A DNA stretch of 64,000 nt from an uncultured Oscillospiraceae bacterium (GTDB taxonomy: Bacteria; Bacillota; Clostridia; Oscillospirales; Oscillospiraceae), in contig CAPGBJ010000066.1 in the NCBI GenBank assembly GCA_948616425.1, positions 39,523-103,522 on the forward strand, in the 5' to 3' direction. The notes under the pieces were generated by a model. The model did not search any database and had not been told where the DNA came from. It worked only from the letters and a program-made list of their open reading frames with translations. Within the stretch, counting starts at the first letter, position 1; each line of letters begins with the position of its first letter. A program made the translations under genes and the position numbers. This document shows, piece after piece, positions 50,566-59,266 of this stretch.

Positions 50566-51632
50566 GGCGCCTCTCCCCCCTCCAGAGCGGCCAGCCCATA
50601 CCGGGCGGCCAGCTGACACACCGGGTCGTCCGGCGCGGCCTGGCACTTCTCCCACATGGCCTGTAGGAACAGCCCGGTGAGGGCGTCCTCCTCCCGCCGG
50701 GCCCACAGGTCCTGGGGTAAGCGGGTGCGGTCGATGATGGTGAGGCCGTAAAACTCGGGGGACAGCATCAGCTCCAGCGTGGCCAGGTCGGGGGCCTCCC
50801 CCTCGCCGGTGAGGATCAGGCGGCAGATGAGGTCGCGCGTCCGCCCGGGCAGGACCTCCAGGATGTTGGACAGCGCCCCCTCCGGCCCGGTGATATCCAC
50901 CGAAAAGATCTCATAGCGGACCTTGGCCAGGGGGACGAACCGGGCGGTCACATGGCCCGGTTCCGCCTCCACATAGAGGACCCCCTTCTCCCCGGTCTCG
51001 TCAAAGCCCCGTCCCTCGGGGCAGCCGGGGTAGGCCCAGAAGGTCTTCCCTTCCCGCTGCAGCCCGCTGGCCTGATGGACATGGCCCAGGGCCAGATAGT
51101 CCAGGCCGCTGGCCGCGATCTCTTCAGGGGGGATGGGGCCGTAGTTACTCTCCGCCGCCCCCACGTTCCCGTGGAGGACGGCGAGGTGGAGCTTGCCGTC
51201 GTCGGGGACATGGATGCCCTCCAGGGGGCAGGCGGCCTGATGTGGGTCGGAGAAAGCCCGGCCCCACAGGGTGCAGCCGGGCAGGTCCACCCGCTCCAGG
51301 TCGTCGAAAATATGTACATTTTCCGGCCAATCCAGGGCGGTCCACACCGACCGGGGGCCGTAGAAATCGTGGTTGCCCGGGGCGATAAACACCGGGCAGG
51401 GGATGGAGGCCAGCGCCGAGGACAGGGCTTGCGCCGTCTCTCGAAAGACCCGCTCTGAGTCCAGGAGGTCGCCGGCCAGCAGGACCAGGTCGGCCCGCTT
51501 TTCCCGGGCCAGGTCGGCCAGACGGTTTAGCAACTTCCGCTGCTCCCCCCGCCGCTGGGCTGCCCGCTCCGGCGTCAGGCCGGAAAAGGGGCTGTCCAAG
51601 TGGAAATCAGCCCCGTGGATGATTTTTAACAT
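50562..51632 (-). CDS. YhaO/SbcD-like DNA repair exonuclease
   Basis: 356 aa from ATG 51632 behind GAGGTAAC; upstream in-frame codons run into the fold-back repeat and are rejected. Calcineurin-type phosphodiesterase motifs: GADFHLDSPF (residues 7-16), LVLLAGDLLDSE, FIAPGNHDFYG, VLHGNVG and YLALGHVH, all Mn2+ ligands. A C-terminal capping region of about 130 residues follows. Coupled to the YhaN-like ATPase; together they resemble Mre11-Rad50. Probable role: processing of DNA ends. Confidence 0.92.
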   Translation of the reverse strand: MLKIIHGADFHLDSPFSGLTPERAAQRRGEQRKLLNRLADLAREKRADLVLLAGDLLDSERVFRETAQALSSALASIPCPVFIAPGNHDFYGPRSVWTALDWPENVHIFDDLERVDLPGCTLWGRAFSDPHQAACPLEGIHVPDDGKLHLAVLHGNVGAAESNYGPIPPEEIAASGLDYLALGHVHQASGLQREGKTFWAYPGCPEGRGFDETGEKGVLYVEAEPGHVTARFVPLAKVRYEIFSVDITGPEGALSNILEVLPGRTRDLICRLILTGEGEAPDLATLELMLSPEFYGLTIIDRTRLPQDLWARREEDALTGLFLQAMWEKCQAAPDDPVCQLAARYGLAALEGGEAP

Positions 51633-51650
51633 GGTGTTACCTCGTTGAGC

Positions 51651-51676
51651 GGGGCGGCGAGGATACCGGCCCCTAC
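51651..51676. repeat. Degenerate GTAGGGGC repeat
   Basis: GGGGCGGCGAGGATACCGGC followed by CCCTAC: a short copy of the family, with imperfectly inverted ends, just upstream of the YhaO-like gene and beside the fold-back element. Confidence 0.5.
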
Positions 51677-51693
51677 AAAATGGTTTGTTGTTT

Positions 51694-51858
51694 AGGGCTT
51701 GTTTGAAACATGTCAACATGCCCCAACGCCGGCTCTTTTTCCGCCATGCTTTGCCAATTTTCCTTGAAATACATCCAGTATTCCTGCGTCAAATTGGCTT
51801 CGTCTGGCGAAAAAATTTCTCACCGTTGGGCATAGTTCCATTTTTCAAACAGCGCCTA
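51694..51858. repeat. 165-bp fold-back element, copy C
   Basis: Same length and orientation as copy B at 26066-26230, differing at about five positions (for example CATGTCAACATG against CATGGTAACATG). It lies between the YhaO-like gene and YmdB. The near identity of B and C suggests recent movement or copying. Confidence 0.9.
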
Positions 51859-51925
51859 GGCGTAGGGGCCAACATCCTCGTAGGCCCGGAGAGGTGGCGG
51901 GCAGGGCCGCCGAGGGCGGAAGCCC

Positions 51926-52705
51926 CTAGGATTCCTCAAGATCCGCCCGGCGGACGGACACGCATTTTTTCGTGTCGGTGTCGATGGTAAACAGACAGGC
52001 GTTGAGCTTGCAGCTGCCCTCCGCCTCCTCGTACCGCCGGGGCAGGCCCCCCATGAAGAGGTTCAGAGAATTTTCTGGCTTGATGCCCAACACGGAGTTG
52101 ACGGGGCCGGTCATGCCCAGGTCGGTGACAAAACCGGTGCCCTGGGGGAGTACCCGGCAGTCGGCGGTGGGGACATGGGTGTGGGTCCCCCACACCGCCG
52201 CCGCCCGGCCGTCCAGGTGCCAGCCCATGGCCCCTTTTTCACTGGTGGCCTCGGCGTGGAAGTCCACCAACAGCAGGTCGAAGCCGCCCCGGTTCCAAAA
52301 GTAGTTGGCCGACTTAAAGGGGTTGTCCAGGTTGGCGTTTAGGTCCACCCGGCCCATGATGTTCAGCACTGCCAGCCGTAAACCGCGGCACTGGTAGACC
52401 CCGAAGCCCCGGCCGGGCACCCGGCCGGCGTAGTTGGCGGGCCGGAGAATGCGGTCCTCCTTGTCCAGAAAGGCGCCGATCTGGATGCGGTTCCAGGTGT
52501 GATTGCCCAGAGTGATCACGTCGGCCCCGGCCTCTAGAATGCGCCGGGCCTGGGCGGGGGTGATGCCCACCCCGGAGGCGTTTTCCCCGTTGACTACGGT
52601 GAAATGGGCCCCCGTCTCCTCTTTCAGGCCAGGCAGACGGCGGCACAGGATGTCCTGGCCCCCCTCGCCCACCACGTCGCCCACAGCTAATACATGAAAC
52701 AGCAT
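51926..52705 (-). CDS. YmdB-family metallophosphoesterase (2',3'-cyclic nucleotide phosphodiesterase type)
   Basis: 259 aa. Calcineurin-like TIGR00282 family: MLFHVLAVGDVVGEGGQDIL, VVNGENASGVGITP, DVITLGNHTWNR, LLVDFHAEATSEKGAMGW and WGTHTHVPTADCRVLPQGTG hold the two-iron site. In Bacillus, YmdB hydrolyses 2',3'-cAMP and switches between motility and biofilm. Monocistronic, with its own promoter. The C-terminus (CVSVRRADLEES) is complete. Confidence 0.93.
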   Translation of the reverse strand: MLFHVLAVGDVVGEGGQDILCRRLPGLKEETGAHFTVVNGENASGVGITPAQARRILEAGADVITLGNHTWNRIQIGAFLDKEDRILRPANYAGRVPGRGFGVYQCRGLRLAVLNIMGRVDLNANLDNPFKSANYFWNRGGFDLLLVDFHAEATSEKGAMGWHLDGRAAAVWGTHTHVPTADCRVLPQGTGFVTDLGMTGPVNSVLGIKPENSLNLFMGGLPRRYEEAEGSCKLNACLFTIDTDTKKCVSVRRADLEES

Positions 52706-52804
52706 TTTAAATCACTCTTTTCCAATCGTTCCCCTGAAAATTTTTGGAAATCCCTATCCCTCTATGGCGCAGGCCAGGGGATTCACTCCCATTTTATAGG
52801 TGAT

Positions 52805-52833
52805 ATTGTACTATATTTTGTATGGAAGCGCAA
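52805..52833 (-). promoter_or_regulatory. Promoter of the YmdB-like gene
   Basis: Minus strand: TTGCGC (52833-52828), 17 bp, TACAAT (52810-52805), about 100 nt before the start. The 52706-52892 spacer holds nothing else that I recognise. Confidence 0.65.
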
Positions 52834-52892
52834 CCTTGGATTTATGGGTACTCCCTCCAGGTCAGGGCAGTCCCGCTATCATTTCCAAGCGG

Positions 52893-53915
52893 TCACACTG
52901 CGGCCAAAGACGCGTCCTTCCGGCGCGTCCAGACGTTCCGCAGTCCTTCCACCGCCCTATGGAGCAGGACGGCTAAGAGGATGTTGGCGGCGTAAGACAA
53001 CAGAAAATACAGCCGGTTGCTGGGGCCGAAGGAGACCAGTTTCCGCAGGAGTGCCACCTCGGAAAAGAGACTGACGTTGAGCAGGTAAATCTCCAGGCTA
53101 TAGGTCCCTAACAGCCGCAGGAAGGGGCGCAGCCAGCCCAGGGGCAGGCGTTCAAAGCACCAGCACAGTACCAGACAGGAGGGCACGGTGGAGAATAGGA
53201 ATAGTACGCACAGGGGAAGGTACTCCTCCAGGTGGAAATAATGCCGGGCCAGCAGATAGGCGGCCCCCGCTCCCGCCCACAAACACCAGAACAGCAGATC
53301 TTTTGCCCCCAGCCGCCGCTCTTCCACCACATAGAAGCCCATCAGCAGCCCCAAAAAGAAGAGGGGAACCCGAAAGGCCACATCCATGGCATACCAGTAG
53401 CCCTCGCGGGTGAGCAAGGTGTTGGCCAGGGAGGCGATCAGAATTGCCGCGGCGGTCAGTACCTCCCGATGTCTGCTGCGCCGAAGGCGGCGGTAACACA
53501 GTGGAGTGACCGCATAGAAGCTCATGGAACCGGCTATGTACCAGTTGAAGGCGGCCGCAGGCCGCACCCAGTAGTACAACAGCAGGCAATTCCAGATCAG
53601 GCCGCTCCAGCCTGTCTTATAGTATAAAATGAAGAAGATGGTGTAGGGCACCATGACCAGATAGTAGGCGGGAAGGACCCGACTGGCCCGCCGGGCCATA
53701 AAAGAGGAGTAGTCCTGTTCCCGCCGGGCGAGAGAGACCACCAGGCCCATAGAGGAGAGGAGAATAAAAATATCAACTCCGCCAAAGCCGGCAGCCCGGA
53801 ACCAATTTAAGATGGTGAAGTGAAGATCCAAGTCGAAGGAGTGGAAAAGCATCACCCACAAAATGGCGGTGCCCATCAATTCGGTGCGGTATTTGCTTAA
53901 TATGTGGTAGCCCAT
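52893..53915 (-). CDS. Acyltransferase-3 family membrane protein
   Basis: 340 aa, about ten membrane segments. KYRTELMGTAILWVMLFHSF at the N-terminus supplies the family Arg/His pair (R10, H25). FGGVDIFILLSSMGLVVSLA and RRASRVLPAYYLV are typical OafA/acyltransferase-3 blocks. It should O-acylate a surface carbohydrate; the substrate is unknown and no glycan cluster is adjacent. It shares only the fold with the protein at 46227-47291 and is not a recent duplicate. Confidence 0.88.
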   Translation of the reverse strand: MGYHILSKYRTELMGTAILWVMLFHSFDLDLHFTILNWFRAAGFGGVDIFILLSSMGLVVSLARREQDYSSFMARRASRVLPAYYLVMVPYTIFFILYYKTGWSGLIWNCLLLYYWVRPAAAFNWYIAGSMSFYAVTPLCYRRLRRSRHREVLTAAAILIASLANTLLTREGYWYAMDVAFRVPLFFLGLLMGFYVVEERRLGAKDLLFWCLWAGAGAAYLLARHYFHLEEYLPLCVLFLFSTVPSCLVLCWCFERLPLGWLRPFLRLLGTYSLEIYLLNVSLFSEVALLRKLVSFGPSNRLYFLLSYAANILLAVLLHRAVEGLRNVWTRRKDASLAAV

Positions 53916-53949
53916 AGCGGTCTCCTTCCATTTCGGCCTAGGATGTTGA

Positions 53950-53976
53950 GTAGGGGCGGCTTTTGGCCGCCCCTAC
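53950..53976. repeat. Minimal GTAGGGGCGGC palindrome
   Basis: GTAGGGGCGGC-5 nt-GCCGCCCCTAC, a perfect 11-bp stem. It is the shortest copy of the GTAGGGGC family, just upstream of the acyltransferase start. The remainder of 53977-54120 shows nothing recognisable. Confidence 0.85.
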
Positions 53977-54123
53977 ATTTTAGGCCCTACAGGGACTAAA
54001 ATCAACACTTTTCTCAATGATGTGCTGTAATTTCCAGATAAAGGACCATGTTTTAGAGAGAACCAAAGGGGAAGGTGGAAAAAACGAGCTTTTTTGCTGA
54101 ATGACTGCAATGAGACCAAGAAG

Positions 54124-54150
54124 AGGCGGGACGACTGTGCCGTCCCGCCT
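54124..54150 (-). terminator. pnp terminator
   Basis: AGGCGGGAC / GTCCCGCCT hairpin, 11 bp past the pnp stop; it is the only strong stem in the spacer, though the T run after it is weak. Confidence 0.7.
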
Positions 54151-54161
54151 AAAATAATCGC

Positions 54162-56312
54162 TTACTTTACAGACTGCCCGGCCTCTTTCCGGGCCTTGAT
54201 CTCCCGGAGGGCGTCCTTATAGGACAGGTTGACCCGGCCCTTCTCGTCGATCTCGGTGACCTTCACCCAGATCATGTCGCCGATGTTGACCACGTCTTCC
54301 ACCTTCTCCACCCGGTGTTCGGCCAGTTTGGAGATGTGGACCATGCCGTCCTTGCCCGGGGCCAGCTCCACAAAGGCGCCGAACTGGAGGATGCGCACCA
54401 CCTTGCCGTAGTACAGCTCACCCACCTGGGGGACGAAGACGATGGTCTCGATCATCTTCTTGGCGGCGTCGCAGGAGGCGGCGTCGGGAGAGGCGATGTG
54501 GATGGTGCCGTCATCCTCAATGTCCACCTGGGCGCCCGACTCGGCGGTAATCTTCTGGATCACGGAGCCGCCCTTGCCGATGACCTCCCGAATCTTGTCC
54601 GGGTCGATCTTGATGGTGACCATTTTGGGGGCGTACTTGCTTACCTCGCCCCGGGGGGCGGAGATACAGGGCAGCATCACCTCATCCAGGATGGCAAAGC
54701 GGGCGTCCCGGGTGATGTCCAGGGCCTCCTTGATGATCTCGTGGGTCAGGCCGTCGTTCTTCAGGTCCATCTGGATGGCGGTGATGCCCGACTTGGTGCC
54801 CGCCACCTTGAAGTCCATCTCGCCGTGGAAGTCCTCCACGCCCTGGATGTCGATAAAGGTGGTGAAGCCGCCGTTGTCGTCCTGGATCAGGCCGCAGGAG
54901 ATGCCGGCCACCGGGGCCTTGATGGGTACGCCGGCATCCATCAGGGCCAGGGTGGAGCCGCAGATGGAGCCCTGAGAGGTGGAGCCGTTGGAGGACAGCA
55001 CTTCGCTGACCACCCGGATGGCGTAGGGGAAGTCATCCTCAGAGGGCAGCACCGGGGCTAAAGCCCGCTCGGCCAGGAAGCCGTGGCCGTACTCCCGGCG
55101 GTTGGTGGACCGGGGGGCCCGGGCCTCGCCCACGGAGTAGGGCGGGAAATTGTAGTGGTGCAGATACCGCTTCTCGGTCTCCTCCCAGATGGTATCCAGC
55201 TTCTGAGAGGCGGCCAGGGTGTTCAGGGTGCACACGGAGAGCACCTGGGTCTGTCCCCGGGTGAACAGGCCGGAGCCGTGGACCCGGGGCAGGATGCCCA
55301 CCTCGGCGGCCAGGGGACGAATCTCGTTCTGGGCCCGTCCGTCTACCCGGTGGCCCTCCAGCAGCCAGGCCTTGACGATCTTCTTCTGGAACTTGTAGGT
55401 GAACTCCTCCAGGTACTGGTCCATGTCGGGGTACTGCTCCAGGTACTTCTCGTGCCAGTGGTCGATCATCTCGTTCCAGCGCTGCTCCCGGACGGTCTTG
55501 TCGTCGGTGTCCATGGCGGCCTTGGCCTCGTCCATGAAGTTGGCCACAATGTCGTCAAACAGCTCCTGGTTGAACTGGGCGTGGTCGTACTCCATCTTGG
55601 GCTTGCCGATCTCGGCGACGATCTGGTCGATGAAGTCGATCTGCTTGCGGATCTCCTCGTGGGCCTTTACGATGCCGGCGTACATGATCTCGTCGGGGAT
55701 CTCGTCGGCCCCGGCCTCGATCATCACCACCTTCTCCCGGGTGGCGGCCACGGTCACGTCCATGCGGCTGGTCTTGCGCTGGGCCTGGTTGGGGTTGAGG
55801 ACAATCTGTCCGTCACAGAAGCCCACCTCCAGACAGCCGATGGGGCCGGCGAAGGGGATCTCGGAGTAGCTGACGCAGGCGGACGCGCCGATCATGGCGG
55901 CCACCTCGGGGGAGCAGTCGTAGTCCACGCTCATGACGGTGCACTGAATGCATACGTCGTTGCGGAAGTCATAGGGGAACAGGGGGCGCATGGGCCGGTC
56001 AATGAGGCGGCTGGCCAGCACGGCGGGCAGGGAGGGCCGGCCCTCGCGGCGCATGAAGGAGCCGGGGATGCGGCCCACGGCGTACAGCTTCTCCTCAAAC
56101 TCCACGGATAGAGGGAAGAAGTCGATGCCGTCCCGGGGGCGGGGGGAGACGGTGACCGCCACCATCACGGTGGTCTCGCCGTACTTCACCAGGGCGGAGG
56201 CGGAGGCCAGCTCGGCCACCTTGCCCACTTCGATGGTGAGGGGCCGGCCGCACAGGTCCATGGTCCAGCTTTTGAACTTGGGGAACTGCTTGTGCTTGAT
56301 AATGGTTGACAT
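54162..56312 (-). CDS. pnp: Polyribonucleotide nucleotidyltransferase (PNPase)
   Basis: 716 aa. It is a phosphorolytic 3'-5' exoribonuclease of the degradosome. The first RNase PH domain (GRPLTIEVGKVAELASASAL), the all-helical linker, the second PH domain with FFTRG-like GLFTRGQTQVLS and the catalytic-region DFKVAGTKSGITAIQMDLK are present. The KH domain has IGKGGSVIQKI and the S1 domain begins GELYYGKVVRILQFGAFVEL. AAAAGGAGA precedes ATG 56312. It follows rpsO as in most bacteria, with an inverted-repeat leader at 56360-56454. Confidence 0.97.
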   Translation of the reverse strand: MSTIIKHKQFPKFKSWTMDLCGRPLTIEVGKVAELASASALVKYGETTVMVAVTVSPRPRDGIDFFPLSVEFEEKLYAVGRIPGSFMRREGRPSLPAVLASRLIDRPMRPLFPYDFRNDVCIQCTVMSVDYDCSPEVAAMIGASACVSYSEIPFAGPIGCLEVGFCDGQIVLNPNQAQRKTSRMDVTVAATREKVVMIEAGADEIPDEIMYAGIVKAHEEIRKQIDFIDQIVAEIGKPKMEYDHAQFNQELFDDIVANFMDEAKAAMDTDDKTVREQRWNEMIDHWHEKYLEQYPDMDQYLEEFTYKFQKKIVKAWLLEGHRVDGRAQNEIRPLAAEVGILPRVHGSGLFTRGQTQVLSVCTLNTLAASQKLDTIWEETEKRYLHHYNFPPYSVGEARAPRSTNRREYGHGFLAERALAPVLPSEDDFPYAIRVVSEVLSSNGSTSQGSICGSTLALMDAGVPIKAPVAGISCGLIQDDNGGFTTFIDIQGVEDFHGEMDFKVAGTKSGITAIQMDLKNDGLTHEIIKEALDITRDARFAILDEVMLPCISAPRGEVSKYAPKMVTIKIDPDKIREVIGKGGSVIQKITAESGAQVDIEDDGTIHIASPDAASCDAAKKMIETIVFVPQVGELYYGKVVRILQFGAFVELAPGKDGMVHISKLAEHRVEKVEDVVNIGDMIWVKVTEIDEKGRVNLSYKDALREIKARKEAGQSVK

Positions 56313-56359
56313 GTGGATTCTCCTTTTGTAGTTGGTCTCCCTGGAGTTTCCTGCTGCCC

Positions 56360-56454
56360 TTTAGCACTTGAATACGGGAACGATACGCCCATGTTGCCAC
56401 GCCTCGCCTGTTCACGACGGCTCGGGCGCTTCGCTGCCATATTCAACTGCTAAA
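56360..56454 (-). promoter_or_regulatory. Long inverted repeat in the pnp leader
   Basis: TTTAGCACTTGAATA (56360-56374) and TATTCAACTGCTAAA (56440-56454) pair at 14 of 15 positions around a 65-bp GC-rich loop. In the minus-strand mRNA this would be a long stem just upstream of pnp. In E. coli, pnp is autoregulated through a leader stem cut by RNase III, so a similar role here is an inference. Confidence 0.6.
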
Positions 56455-56487
56455 AGACCAGAAAAAACGCCGGGGGTATATGCGAAC

Positions 56488-56517
56488 ATAGGGCGGAGCG
56501 CAAAACGCCCGCCCTAT
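56488..56517 (-). terminator. Hairpin between rpsO and pnp
   Basis: ATAGGGCGG / CCGCCCTAT around a 12-nt loop, 12 bp past the rpsO stop. On the minus strand it is followed by GTTCG rather than a T run, so it may be a partial terminator or an mRNA 3'-end stabiliser. Confidence 0.55.
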
Positions 56518-56528
56518 ATTTCACAATC

Positions 56529-56795
56529 TTACTTTCGAATGCCCAGCTTGGCAATGATGGCGCGGTAACGCTCGATGTCCTTGGCCATCAGGTAGTCCAG
56601 CAGCTTGCGGCGCTTGCCGATCATCTTGTACAGGCCACGGCGGCTGTGATTGTCGTGGATGTGTACCTTCAGGTGCTCGGTCAGCTCAGTGATACGGGCG
56701 GAGAGGATGGCAATCTGCACCTCGGGGGAGCCTGTGTCATTCTCGTGGGTGCGGTTGGCCTCGATCACGGCCGTCTTTTCGTCCTTGCGAATCAT
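56529..56795 (-). CDS. rpsO: 30S ribosomal protein S15
   Basis: 88 aa from ATG 56795 behind AAAGGTGGAA; a slightly upstream frame start is out of place. S15 signature: NDTGSPEVQIAILSARITEL (about 20-39), the 16S-binding HSRRGLYKMIGKRRKLLDYL and the C-terminal YRAIIAKLGIRK. Its GC-rich leader (about 56810-56915) contains strong stems that could be an S15 autoregulatory site. Confidence 0.97.
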   Translation of the reverse strand: MIRKDEKTAVIEANRTHENDTGSPEVQIAILSARITELTEHLKVHIHDNHSRRGLYKMIGKRRKLLDYLMAKDIERYRAIIAKLGIRK

Positions 56796-56921
56796 GGGAA
56801 ATTCCACCTTTCAAAATGTTCTCTCCAAAGGCTGGGCCGGGGGCGGGTGTCCCCCCGCGCACCTGCGCGGGCTGTGTCCCGACAGCCAAGCGATGGATGG
56901 CGCGCATTCTCGTGCCCGGAT

Positions 56922-56950
56922 AATATATCATAGTTTTTTCCTGATGTAAA
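56922..56950 (-). promoter_or_regulatory. rpsO-pnp promoter
   Basis: Minus strand: TTTACA (56950-56945), 17 bp, TATATT (56927-56922), about 125 nt before the rpsO start. Confidence 0.75.
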
Positions 56951-57135
56951 GGGAAAAATCAGAGTTTTACAAGAAAAAATTTTCCTGGGGCGGGGCGAGC
57001 GGACCGCCAAGGGACGCAATTTCCCGGGGCAGGGGTGACACGCCTCAAGTATCAATATAACAAAATGTCATGTTGACAGATAAAACAAGATGCTATAAAG
57101 TTAATTGTACCCGATTTTTGCGTGTTGGCATAACT

Positions 57136-57220
57136 TGATATAGTTTTGTTTTTCCAGGATTTAAGCCGAAAATTTCAATTTTTGCGCCCAATCACTTCAC
57201 ATATCATGATATAGTTTTGT
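57136..57220. repeat. Direct repeats near the integrase end (possible arm-type sites)
   Basis: TGATATAGTTTTGT occurs at 57136-57149 and 57207-57220, 71 bp apart. AGTAGTAAA-like units follow at about 57238-57259. They lie in the AT-rich left end of the element, where Tn916-class integrases have accessory sites. Confidence 0.6.
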
Positions 57221-57279
57221 ATATCTTTGCCTTGAAAAGTAGTAAAATAAGTAGTAAATCTTGCCCTAATCGAAGGCAG

Positions 57280-57327
57280 AAAAAAGGGAGTACCCGTACT
57301 AAAAGTAGTACAGGTACTCCCTTTTTT
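57280..57327. terminator. Bidirectional terminator at the integrase 3' end
   Basis: AAAAAAGGGAGTACC / GGTACTCCCTTTTTT, 15-bp perfect outer stem. Its last bases overlap the integrase stop codon. It would insulate the element from the rpsO side. Confidence 0.9.
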
Positions 57328-58543
57328 AATTTCCATTGACAACACGCCGCATTTCCACTGCTGCATCCTGGAAGCCAACATGTGTATATGTATCGAGAGT
57401 GATTGAAACATTTGCGTGTCCCATAATATACTGCAATGCCTTGGGATTCATACCGCCCTTTGCCATGTTGCTACAAAACGTATGGCGGCATACGTGAGGC
57501 GTGACTTTCGGCATCTGCGCTCCGCTGACCTTGACAAACTTCACCCAAATAGCGCGAAAACGGTTACTCCAATCCTGTCCGGTCAGCGGCATACCTTTTT
57601 CGTTTAGGTAGAAAAATCCGCATTTTCCATCAATTATCTGCGCAATTTTGGGAGTGGGCCTGTTTGTCATCAGATGGCGAAAATACATATACACGTCATC
57701 AGACATAGGAATCTCACGCCTACCACTAACAGTTTTTGTGTCTGAAATATAATAATTTCCATCTTGCTCACGTAGCAGCTGGTGGTCTACGATAATTTTA
57801 CGATTTTCCATGTCAACATCTGCTGTTGTCAACCCCGCAAATTCGGAAATGCGCAACCCGGTATGGAACAAAATATAAAGTGCGTCGTGATATTTAGAAT
57901 AATGTGCGTCTTGTTTCACAAATTCCAGGTACTTCCTCTCTTGCTCCGGGGTCAATGCTTCTCTGGTTTGACTGTTGTTTGTCACGGCATCGGAGGTTTT
58001 GAAATCAAATGGATTCTTCCGTATTAAATCATCATTGACCGCCATCTTGAAAGCCGGTCGAAGAACCTTTACAACTGCATCAACTGAACCGCGATTGTAA
58101 CCGGTTCCGTCTGGTCTGCCGCATTGTTGTAAACTGATAATATATTCTTTTGCATCAGACTGTTTGATGCGGTCAATTCTCCGCGCTCCAAAACCACTAC
58201 GCGCAATAACTTGTAAAACAAAATCGCGAACATGGGTTGTATTTGCCCTTACTGGTGGGCGCTGACGCAAATATTTATCCACCAGTTCAGATACCGTAAT
58301 TTCTCCGCCTCTGGGGTTTATGCCATCCTCCAAATCCCGCTTGATTTGCCGTGCCTTTTCCCGCAAAGCCAGTCCATCACGCTTGCCCTGGGGTAGCTTA
58401 TCTCCTGGCTCCAAACGCCAGGAATATACAAACTGCTGTTTTCCAGCGGCATCAATATATTTATATGTATATCGTCCGTCTGGTCGCTGGCTCTCTCCTG
58501 TGCGCAGGATACGGCCCCTGTTGTCTCGTCGTTTCTCGCTCAT
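57326..58543 (-). CDS. Tn916-type tyrosine integrase
   Basis: 405 aa. The N-terminal AP2-like arm-binding domain (RRDNRGRILRTGESQRPDGR then YTYKYIDAAGKQQFVY) is the Tn916 signature. The SAM-like core-binding domain follows (about 90-180). The catalytic domain has Arg in LFHTGLRISEFAGL, Lys in SDTKTVSGRREIP, His/Arg in TPHVCRHTFCSN, a second His in MGHANVSIT and the nucleophile Tyr in LDTYTHV. Complete and apparently functional. It integrates and excises the element. Confidence 0.95.
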   Translation of the reverse strand: MSEKRRDNRGRILRTGESQRPDGRYTYKYIDAAGKQQFVYSWRLEPGDKLPQGKRDGLALREKARQIKRDLEDGINPRGGEITVSELVDKYLRQRPPVRANTTHVRDFVLQVIARSGFGARRIDRIKQSDAKEYIISLQQCGRPDGTGYNRGSVDAVVKVLRPAFKMAVNDDLIRKNPFDFKTSDAVTNNSQTREALTPEQERKYLEFVKQDAHYSKYHDALYILFHTGLRISEFAGLTTADVDMENRKIIVDHQLLREQDGNYYISDTKTVSGRREIPMSDDVYMYFRHLMTNRPTPKIAQIIDGKCGFFYLNEKGMPLTGQDWSNRFRAIWVKFVKVSGAQMPKVTPHVCRHTFCSNMAKGGMNPKALQYIMGHANVSITLDTYTHVGFQDAAVEMRRVVNGN

Positions 58544-58609
58544 AGGTAGGTGTTCAACTCCTTTGCATTAACAATTAAATCGTATCCCACCCGGCCCGCA
58601 CTATGCGGG

Positions 58610-59110
58610 CTAGTCTCCATTTGGTGATAGATATTCCGGGATTTTGGCATAGTCGCTAACAAGGTCGAGTATCTTTTGCTGCCCCTTCGGGTTCAATCTC
58701 CTGAAAGCTTCCAGCAGAACTTCTTCCTGTTCGGGAAGTCGATTATGTTCTCTGACAATTTCATCTTTAATCTTGAGAAGTTCTGCGCACATACGCTCCC
58801 AGCGTTCGATTTCTTCCGGGTCGCCCTCCTGTCGCGCTTCCTTTAGATGATGGTCAGCGCGAGGCCAAGCCCTATTTACAAATTCGGACAATTCCATTTC
58901 TCCCATATAGTGTGTGTTGGTCAACACACCTAGAGGTACATCCAGTACAGCAGCGATACGCTCTAAAGTTTCTTGCTTTGGTTTTCTCTTACCCGATTCC
59001 CAGTTGCTTATACCAACGTATGAGATGCCCAGCCTATCAGCCAACTCTTGTTGTGTCATCCCGGCTTGTTTGCGTGCTGCTTTGATGCGTTCGCCAATCG
59101 TCATTTTCAT
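58610..59110 (-). CDS. XRE-family transcriptional regulator of the element
   Basis: 166 aa behind AAGGAG. The HTH_3 domain is textbook: MTIGERIKAARKQAGMTQQE then LADRLGISYVGISNWESGKR (residues 3-45). A helical C-terminal region (EEIERWERMCAELLKIKDEI; EEVLLEAFRRLNPKGQQKIL) probably dimerises. It is divergent from the excisionase gene, so it is likely the repressor that keeps the element integrated. No protease or metal motif is visible. Confidence 0.88.
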   Translation of the reverse strand: MKMTIGERIKAARKQAGMTQQELADRLGISYVGISNWESGKRKPKQETLERIAAVLDVPLGVLTNTHYMGEMELSEFVNRAWPRADHHLKEARQEGDPEEIERWERMCAELLKIKDEIVREHNRLPEQEEVLLEAFRRLNPKGQQKILDLVSDYAKIPEYLSPNGD

Positions 59111-59191
59111 TGTGCTATCGCTCCTTTATAATATATATATTAAGACTAACATAATCATATGGATATGTCAATAAAAATTTTAATCAAAAGG

Positions 59192-59220
59192 TTGTGTTTT
59201 CTCGTTAAGTATGTTACAAT
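59192..59220 (+). promoter_or_regulatory. Promoter of the excisionase-rep transcript
   Basis: TTGTGT (59192-59197), 17 bp, TACAAT (59215-59220), in the divergent spacer beside the XRE gene and probably repressed by it. Confidence 0.7.
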
Positions 59221-59266
59221 GTAGAAAAAGGAAAATGCCGTCTATCCAAGGAAGGAGTTGATAAAT

